Positions 55,131 through 64,000 of a stretch of DNA of 64,000 nucleotides are shown here, one piece after another. Origin of the DNA: Anaeramoeba ignava (taxonomy: Eukaryota > Metamonada > Anaeramoebidae). The position numbers were made by a program, and so were the translations under genes. How positions within the stretch are numbered: the first letter of the stretch is position 1; every line of letters starts with the position of its first letter. The notes beneath the pieces were generated by a model. That model searched no databases and was not told the DNA's origin. It saw only the letters and a program-made list of their open reading frames with translations. The stretch spans positions 310,001-374,000 of the forward strand of contig JAPDFW010000078.1 of NCBI GenBank assembly GCA_028826165.1, in the 5' to 3' direction.

Positions 55131-58100
55131 TAAAATTGATTGATTTTGATTTTGATTTTTGATTTTTATTTTATTGATTTTTTTTTTTTGTTTTTTTTTT
55201 TAAATTTAAAAAAAGAAAAAAAAAAAAAAGAAAATATTTAATTAAATTTAATTCCTTTCCTCTTTTTTAATTGAATTTTATTTATTTTGAAAAAAAAATA
55301 TAAAAAATATAAAAAAATAATTTTTTGTTTTTTGTTTCCAAAAGGAAAATAATTAATTTTAAATTATAATTATTTTATTTTATTTTTTTAAAATTATTCT
55401 ATTCTTATTTTAATCTCTTTTCAATAATATTTTATTATTTTTATTCAATATCAAAACTTAAGAAAAAAAATAAATAAATTTCTTTTTTTCAATTTAAATT
55501 TTTTTATTAAATTTAATCTTTATTTCCCATTTCAAAAAAAATTTTTATTAAAATAGTATGTAAATAAAAATATAAAAATTGATTTCTTTTCTCTTTTATT
55601 TTCCATTTTTTTTAAAAGAAAAATTAATTTTTCAAAATTATTTAAAATAAATATAATTTAATTTTGAATATTAATATAAAATTTATTGTTTTTATTTTTA
55701 ATTTTTTTATTAGAAAATTTTTGAATAAAAATAAAAAAAATATTTAAATTTAATTAATTAAATGAATAAATTTTTTCTTTTTAAATAATTTTATTATTTT
55801 TATCAAATTTAAAATTAAGAAATATTTTATCATTTCATTTTATTTTTATTACTTTTTAATTAATAAATTAATTTAATTTTTTGTTTTTTATTTTTAAAAA
55901 AAATGAATAAAAAAGATTTTTTGGGAATAAAAATAATAAAAATAATAAAATAATAAATAATATTTTGGTTTTTTTTTTAAAACAAAAATAAGATATTCTT
56001 TTACTTTTTATCTTTATTTTTTTTTTTTATTTTTATTTTTGAAATTAAATATAATAATTTTATTCTTATTTATTTTATATTAATTCCAAAAAAAAAATAA
56101 TTAGAAAAAAAAAGAAAAGAATTTATTTAAATTAAAAATGGAATGAAGAAAAAAATTTAATTATTTTTATTCCTCTTTTTTTTGTTTTTGTTTTATTAAA
56201 TTTATCAAAAAAATAATTAATAATATTTAATAAATCATTATCTTTGAGAAATAAATTAAGATAAAGAAAGAAAATCTAATTATTAATTTATTTTCCATTT
56301 TTTATTTTCATTTTATTATTTTAGAAAATAAAATAATTCCAAAAAAAACAACACAATTTAAAATAATAATAATAATAAATTTGTTTTAATTTTAATTAGG
56401 AAAAAAATTAGAAAAAGAATAAAAATAAAAATAAAAATAAAAATAAAAATATTATTAAATTATCAAAATTAAATTAGATTTTAATAAATTATTTAAATAG
56501 ATATTTTTTTTATAAGAATAATTTCATTCTTTAAATAAAAAAATAAAAAATAATAACAATTTAAATTAATTCTATTTTATAAAAGAAAAAAAAATTTATA
56601 TTTATTTATGTATTTATTAAATGTTTTTTTTTCTCTTTAAATGAAAAATAAAATAAAACAAAATTATATATTTTCATTTTCATTTTCATTTCTTTAAAGA
56701 ATATAAAAAGAAATCAAAAACAAAAAATTTTTATATTTGATATTAAAATTCTCATATATATTTATTTTTCTTTTTATTTCTTAATTTATTTTCAAAAAAT
56801 AAATAATGTGAAATATTTTCTTTTATCTTTATTTTTTAATCTATTTCTTTTTTTTTTTTTCTAATAATTTTATTATGTTATCAATATCTTAAATTCTTAT
56901 TTTTATTTTTATAAATTATATATATATATATAAATAAATGATTTTAAATTGAAAATAATTATATTATATTTATCAAAACAGAAATATTTTAGATTTATTA
57001 ATTCATAAATTTGTTTGATTTTATCAATTTTTTATTTTGAATTTTTTTATTTTTTATTTTGATAAATTTAAAATATATTTGAATATATAAATATAAAGGG
57101 AAATTCCTTTTATTTTGAAATTTTTGATTTTTATAAATTTGATATTTATAATAACACAAAAAAAAAGTATAAACAAAAAAAAATAATTAAATAAATAAAT
57201 ATTCCAAATTAATTATATTCAAAATCATCTTTTTTTATTTATTTCAATAAAAAAAGAGAGTTAAAAATATTATTATTCTTTTTATTATTTAATTTAATTT
57301 AATTTAATTTAATTTAATTTAATTTAATTTAATTTCTTTATTTTTGAGAAATGATTAATTATTAAATTATTTCTTGTTTTTTTTTGTTCTTATTTAAGGT
57401 AAATTTAAAACAAAATTTACATAAATTCCTTAATATTTTATTGATAAGGATAAATCCCAAATTTAATATTTTCCTTCTTCATAATTTTTTTTGTAATTAT
57501 TTTTATATTCATTTTTATATTTTAAATTCTTAAGTTAATTAAATAATATTTTCTTTTTTTTTTGTGTTTTTTTTGTATAAATTAATAATATTTAAATTAA
57601 GAAATTGTAAAATTTACTCTTAAAAAATATTGGGAAAATTGAATTTATAAAATTAAAAAAAAATTTTAATAATAATAATATTTTTAATATCCTTGATAAT
57701 TATGAGAAATTCTTTTTCTTTTTAGAAATAATTTCAATTTTTTTTTAAATTGATTAATTAATAAATCTTATAAATTTTCTTTTGTAAATTGATTAAGATA
57801 ATAAAATAAGATTTAAATTCCTTTTTATTTCTTTTTCTTTTAGTAAATAAATAAATATTTTTATAGATTTAATTTTTATTTATTAGGAAAATATTTGATT
57901 TATTTTTTCTCTTTCTCTTTTTTTTTTCAATTTAAATTTGTTATAAATTTAATATGTTATTATTTTAATTAAGGAAGAGAATATCTTCAAAATTTATTAA
58001 TTAATCAAATTAAAAATTAAATTAAATTGATTGAATATATTTCTTCTGAAAATTCATTTTATTATTTTTAAAAATTTGAAAATTTCTTATTAAAACAAAA

Positions 58101-59290
58101 ACAAATTTTATTATTATTATTATTATTTTTTTATTTTTTAATAATTTTATTTGAAAATATTTTTATGTTAAATTTCTTTTGAATTTAATATAATTAATTA
58201 ATTTTATTTTTAAAAAAAAGAAAGAGAAATTTTTTAATATTAAATTTAACTTTCTAAATTCCCTAAGTTGAAATTAATTAATTAATTAATTAAAATTTGA
58301 TATTGAATTATAATATAGATACATAATTTTCACTTATTATTATTATTGTTCTTTTTTTTTCATAATTTAATCAAAAAATATTTTATATTATTAATATTAT
58401 ATAATTTTGAAATATCAAATATTTAATTTATAATAATTTTATTAATGATATTAATTATCAAATTTTTTATTTTTCAAAAATTAAAAATAAAAATAAAAAA
58501 TTTGTGTTTTTTTTCTCTCAGATTAATATCCTTGTTTATAATATAAAAAAAAAGTTGTTTTTTGTTTTGTATATAATTACATTTATTACATAATTTAAAT
58601 GTGAAAAAAAAATATTCAAAATTTAATTTCAAGAGTTTTTGTTTTGTTTTGTTTTTTTGATTTAATAAATTTAAGATTTAATTAGTAAATTTTTGGAATT
58701 AATTAATTAATTAATAAATGAATATTGGAATAAAGAATTTTATGAAAAAAAAATGAATTTGGAAATATTGTATAATTTTATTTGGAAAATAATTATATAA
58801 ATAAGATAATATTAATATTATCAAGAAAATATTTATTTTTTATATTTATTTTTTATTAATTTATATAATTATTCAAATTCTTCTATTTGAAAAAAAAAAG
58901 AATATTAAATATTTTTTTCTCTTACTTAAAAAATTTCAAGATTTTACATAAACAAAAAATAATAATAATTATAATAATTAAATATTTAATTTCAGAATAT
59001 TCAATAATTTGATTATCAATTTCTAAATTTTGATTATTTTCTTCTTAAATAAATTCTAAATTTTCCAAGATTTAAAAAATTTTTTTTATTTCAATTAATT
59101 TTTATTTTGGATTATTATTATAATTATAATAATAATAATAATTTATCAAAAAAAAATTGATATAAAAAAAAATATTAATTTATTCAAGAAACAAAATAAT
59201 ATTTTTATAAAGAAAAAACAAATTATTTAAATTTTTCTTTTTTTTTTTTAATTTTAATTTTAATTTTAATTTTAATTAAAAAAAAAACTT
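55131..59290. other. AT-rich DNA without a supported gene
   Basis: It holds a TAG/TAT/GTAA site (55554-55561), an AATTT pentamer run (57285-57345) and an acceptor fused to a donor (TTTAAG/GTAAAT, 57397-57400). No coding frame stands out. It is probably intronic to the BTB-armadillo-ankyrin gene. Confidence 0.4.
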
Positions 59291-59418
59291 TAGTATGTAA
59301 CAAAAAATTGATTTTTAATAATAAATAAATAAAAAATTTTTTTAATTAATTAATTATTTGTTTTTATTTAAAATATATTTTTGATTTTTATTCAATTTAA
59401 TAAAATAATATAAGGATG
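59291..59418 (+). other. Two candidate 3-nt microexons (TAT, GAT) before an ankyrin exon
   Basis: TAG/TAT/GTAA (TAT 59294-59296) and, 118 bp later, AAG/GAT/GTAA (GAT 59415-59417). The second is followed by an 81-bp interval ending AAAAAAAG and then the ankyrin exon at 59499. This is the same order (GAT, short intron, 96-nt exon) as at 46670-46902. Confidence 0.45.
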
Positions 59419-59498
59419 TAAAAAACAAAAAAAATAAATAGAAATAATTTTAATTTTATTTTTTGATTTAAAAAAACAAAAACAAAAACAAAAAAAAG

Positions 59499-59594
59499 TA
59501 TACACCTTTACATGATTTATGTAGAAACACTTCAATTACAAAAGAGATGATTGAATTATTATTTGATAAAGGAGCTGATTTTCATATTCAAATT
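59499..59594 (+). CDS. Ankyrin-repeat exon (32 codons), probable continuation of the BTB-armadillo-ankyrin gene
   Basis: Acceptor AAAAAAAG, then YTPLHDLCRNTSITKEMIEL and LFDKGADFHIQI, then donor GTAAAT. Exactly 96 nt, phase 0 at both ends, with the conserved TPLH and the GADxxx loop of ankyrin repeats. It is very similar in length, phase and pattern (xxPxHxLCRNxSITxxMIxLLxDxGAxF) to the exon at 46807-46902. No other coding sequence is near it, so it must be one exon of a larger gene or a lone remnant. Linkage to the gene starting at 44003 is inferred from that similarity. Confidence 0.7.
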
Positions 59595-62500
59595 GTAAAT
59601 AAAATTTTGAAAAAAAAAACATACAAAAAAAAAGAAAAAGAAAAAATAAGATATTTTTAAATTTAAATTTAAAATAAATTATTGAAGAAAACAAAATAAA
59701 AAAAAAGAATTGATTGATTATTAATAGATTTATTTACATTTAATAAATTATTTAAAAAAGAAAATAAATTTCTCAATAATTTTCCTTTTATTTCCTTTTA
59801 TACAAATTTTCTCAATTTTTTTTTTCTTAATCATATTAACATCAACCATTTATATTCAAAATTAAGAAAAAAAAAATCAAAATCAAAAATCAAAAAAAAC
59901 AAAAAAAAAAAAAAATCAAAGAAAAGAAAATAAAAATTTTTAAAGAAAATCAAATTTAAAAAGAGTTTTTGTTTATTTTATTTTATTGAATTTTATTTCT
60001 TTTTATTTTATAAGAGATTGAAGGAAAAAAATGTTATAAATTGGAGAAATTTAAAATTTGGAAATTTGTTAATTTTTCTTTTCTTTCAATTATTCTACTT
60101 TTTTTTCTAACAATTATCCTTTCTAATTATATCTTTTTGATTTTATTTTTAACCTCAATATCTTAATCAATAAAAGGTTTTTATTTTTTATTTTTATTTT
60201 TATTTTTTATTTTTTTATAAAAATATAGATATTCATATTTCAATTCTTTTATATTTTGTTTAATAGTTATTTTTTTTGTTATTAGATTTTATCCAATGAA
60301 TATTATTTTTAAAATATAATAAATATAATATTTGTAATATTCTTTCTCTAAATAATATAAGAAATATCTCAATAAATATCTAAAATGAGTATCTCTTTAT
60401 AATTTAATGTTTTGAAACAAAATGTATCAATTTATTGTGAAATATCAACTTAATATTCAATTTTGATTATATTTATTTTTCTAAAATTATAAACAAATTT
60501 TTTAATTTGAAAACAAAAAAAAAATCAAGAAAAACTTTTAATTTCATATTTTTTGTAAAATGAAATGTGAATTATTATTTAATTTTGATAATTATTTTCA
60601 TTTTTAATATAATTATTATTCTTAATTTTCATTTAATTTTGATTATCATTATTATTATTATATTTTTTTTAATTATATTTTTTTTATTGATTTTGTTATA
60701 ATAAAATATATATACAGGAAAAGAATAAAATTCTTGAAGAATTTCAATAACATTACTAAAGTTTAGATGTATAAATTTTTTTATAAACTCTATAAAATTA
60801 GTATATTCTTCTTTTAATATTAACCTAAATATTGTTAATCAATTAATTAATTAATTTAATTTTATATAAATTCATCTCTTTCTTCTTTTTTCTTTTTTTC
60901 TTTTTCTTTTTACAAATTTAATCTAATCAAAACTTGAAATATTACAACCATAAAACATTTATTTCATGAGTTTTGTATTCCTTTCAAAATTAACTTCGAA
61001 ACACAAGAATTTAAATTTTGAGAAAATGAAATGTGTAAAAAAAATATGAAAAAATTTTTTGATTTAATAATCAATTTATCTGTTTGATTATTATTAGTTA
61101 ATTTAACATCTTCTAATTTAGATTGATTTTGAGAGAAAGATAAATTGAAATTTTGAAATTTATTTTCTTTTCTTTTTATCTTGGAATATTTAAGTTTTGT
61201 GATTAAATTTATTCATTTTCATTTCAACTTGAATTTTCAATATAATAATTATAATTATAATTAGAATGATTTGAAGTAATTTATTGATCTTTTTTTTTAC
61301 TTATTTGAGATTTTTTGTATTTTTTTTTCCTTTTTTTTTTAATTTAAAATTTGAGAAAGTTGTATAAAATGTAAAAATATTTCAGTATTCTTATAATTCT
61401 CCTTAATAAACATGAATTAAAATTATAAAATATTTTAATTTCCCATAAAAAAATTATCTTTAATTATTTTATTATTACCTAACTTATTATTGAATTATAT
61501 TTTCCTCTTGGATAATTATCCATTGTTGTTTTTTTTTCTTTATAAAAGAGAATTTTATAACAAAATTTTATGGATATATTGAGATCCTATATTTACTAAA
61601 ATTGAAAAAAAATACTTTGTTTTTTTTTCAAATTTTTTATTTATTTAAGTTATTATTTCTTTTTCTTTTTGATTTTTGTTTTTAATTTTCTTCTATTTTC
61701 ATTAATTTATAGAATTTCAAAGTTTTTTTTTATATCATAATGAAAACCTGAATTTCAGTTATACAATATATAATTAATAAATTTGGAGAATATATCTTTA
61801 ATGATTTTAAGTAATTATATTTGTGTTTATCAAAATGGAATATATTATGAATATTCAAATTCTTTGGTTTGAAACACTTTTGAACAGTAACATTAATCAC
61901 ACAAATAATATAATGGAAAATTAAAGAATTTTATATTAAAATTTTATATTAATTTATTTTGAAAATTCTAATATATTTACTATTCTTTAATAATAATATT
62001 TTCAATTATTTTTGAGATTTCATTAATAAAATCAAAAATCAAAAAAAAAAAAAAAAAATAATAATAATAATAATATTTAAGAAGAAAAAGAAGAAATGAA
62101 AATGAAAAAAAAATATTAGAAAAAACTTTATAAAATTCCTGATTTAAATTTTTACAAAGAGAAAATAAAGATCAATAACAATATCCTTATTAATAAAAAT
62201 AAAAATAAAAAATAAATTTATTTTTTTTCTAATTTTTCAAAGATATAATATTTTTGAAGGTAATTGAGAATGATTAAGAGAATATATTTATTTTTTTGAA
62301 AAATTAATTTATTTTGTTATTTCTGATAAAATATTAGTAAATATTAATTTTTTTTTGTTAGATTATAAATTGAAATAAATTCTTCTATTGAAAAAATTGA
62401 TTTTTATTTTATTTTTTTATTTTTTCATTAATGGGAATAATTCCATAATATTTTTAAGAGAATTTTCCTTTTTTTTTATTATTAAAAAATTATTTTAATT

Positions 62501-64000
62501 TGTTTTGAATGTTTATCTATTTTATTAAATATTTCTTCATTAATTTTTTTTTAAGTTAAATTATTTAATTTCAAAATAAAGAAAATTTACAATTCTGTGA
62601 ATAAATATATTAATAAAGTGAATAAAATTATTAAGATATGAATAGATAAAAAAGAAGAATAAATTAATTTTAATTTATTTTTTTTGATAAAATTTTAAAA
62701 AAAAAAGGGAAAATTATTATTTTAATCTCTTGAATATCTATAATATTTTTTTTTTGAATTTAAATATTAATAAAAGTAAGAATAAAAATAAAAATAAAAA
62801 GAAATAAATTTTTGAAAATTATTAGAAATATAATAATAATTATTATTTTTATTAATTTTATATTTATAGATTATTATTTCATCTTTTCATTTTTATTTTA
62901 AATAATTTAATTAAGGAAATACACACAAAAAAAATAAATACACAATTTTTTCTTCAAAATAAACAATAAAAAAAAATTAATAAATTTATAAAATTTTTAA
63001 ATTTTAAATAGAAAGTAAATTATTTATTTAATAATAATATTTTATTTTATTAATCTTTTTTTTTTACATTTCAAGTCAATATCAAAATAAATTTCTTTTT
63101 CTTTCTTTCTAAATTTTTTTTATGGATAAATATTATTTTTATTTTATATTTTTTTTTATTAATTTTTGGAAAGGAAATAATTAATTAATTAATTAAAAAA
63201 ATAATTTATTCCAATTTTATTCCTCTTTTTGTTTTTTTTCCAAATTAAAATTATTTTTATTAAATAAATATTATTTTTGAAAATAAAACCCAAAAAAAAA
63301 ATAATATAATAAACTTATTATTATTATTTATTTATTTATAATTTAAAATAAAATTCTTAAATAAAAGAAAATAAAAAGAAAATAAAATAAAAGAATTAAT
63401 TAATTTGAATAAAATTTATTTAAATAAAAAAAAACCAATAAATTATTTAAAAATTAAAAATTAAAAATTGAAATTGAAATTGAAATTGAATAAATCTTTT
63501 TTTTTAAAAATTTTAAATTAAATCTAATCTTATTAAAATAATCTTTTTTTTTTCTTTTCAAAATATTAAATAGTCTGTAAATAAATTAATCCCAAAAAAA
63601 AATATTTGAAATTAATAATTTTCTTTCTTTTTATTTATTTTAAATTAAAAATTTTGAATTTTATTAAATAGAGAGTAAATAATAATTTATTAAAAAAAAA
63701 GAATTTGAAACAAAAACAAATTTTAAATTTTCTTTTTTTTTTTGATTTTTTAAAATCAATTAATTTTAATTTTAATTTTAAAATTTTTTAAATTTTTATA
63801 AAATAATATTTTTTTTAATCAAAATCAAAATGATATTTTAAAAGAAAAAAAAGAAAATAATTTAAGAATTAATAAATTTTTATTTTATGAAATTTAAAAT
63901 TAAAAAATTTTTTAAATTTAAAAAGAATTATTATAAAATAAAATAAATGAAAATTAATTAAAATAAAATAATTTTTAAAGAATTTCTTATTCTAATTATT
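59595..64000. other. AT-rich DNA to the window end, with three more splice-like 3-nt sites
   Basis: No ankyrin or other coding exon is visible after 59594. TAG/AAA/GTAA (AAA 63012-63014), TAG/TCT/GTAA (63574-63576) and TAG/AGA/GTAA (63672-63674) occur near the end, the last two 95 bp apart. The gene, if it continues, leaves the window. Confidence 0.4.

Noticed and set aside
1-64000. tRNA, rRNA or transposase genes
   Set aside because: I looked for TTCGA-type tRNA loops, conserved rRNA blocks and transposase-like proteins and found none that could be supported by eye.

Overview
The window is eukaryotic nuclear DNA from an extremely AT-rich protist. The evidence is GT-AG introns that I could place by reading phase in at least six genes, a ribosomal protein S29 gene split into three exons, ER, Golgi and palmitoylation proteins, and many ankyrin, BTB and RCC1 domain proteins. 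Stops are TAA or TGA with the other codons standard. The mix of BTB, ankyrin and RCC1 proteins on very AT-rich DNA would fit an anaerobic amoeba such as Anaeramoeba, but that is an impression and was not tested.

Layout. 1-1094: 3' end of an Rh-type ammonium transporter. 1270-6732: two tandem minus-strand ankyrin-BTB genes, the second with an apparent frameshift. 6808-9225: tail-anchored golgin-84-like protein with a huge Asn/Gln/Glu-rich head. 9617-12358: homeodomain gene with an intron made of hexamer repeats. 12453-15161: type I membrane protein disulfide isomerase, split by a repeat-filled intron. 15240-17668: GATTTT hexamer array. 17919-18269: S29. 18530-20209: RCC1-BTB protein. 20337-20819: unknown small protein. 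About 20870-24530: ~145-bp satellite, about 25 copies. 24577-27519: Akr1/HIP14-type ankyrin palmitoyltransferase with a DHFC core. 27624-28244: unknown protein. 28250-30425: AAAATC/TAAATC array. 30433-32979: an intronless 848-residue gene of strikingly higher GC. 33157-36082: a six-exon gene that I reconstructed. 36083-44002: satellites and featureless AT-rich DNA. 44003 onward: a BTB-BACK-armadillo-ankyrin gene with very small exons, probably continuing to at least 59594. The rest of the window to 64000 is AT-rich.

The most interesting signal lies in 46.6-63.7 kb. Thirteen times an intron-like acceptor (TAG, once or twice AAG) is followed by exactly three bases and then an intron-like donor (GTAA). 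The sites come in clusters spaced at normal intron length. Two of them (both GAT) stand directly in front of 96-nt, phase-0 ankyrin exons; 1 + 32 codons makes exactly one 33-residue ankyrin repeat. I read this as a candidate array of single-codon microexons or recursive splice points in one long gene.

A second theme is that many introns and intergenic gaps consist of hexamer or dodecamer arrays. The same AAAATC hexamer is expanded both in non-coding DNA and inside the golgin coding sequence.
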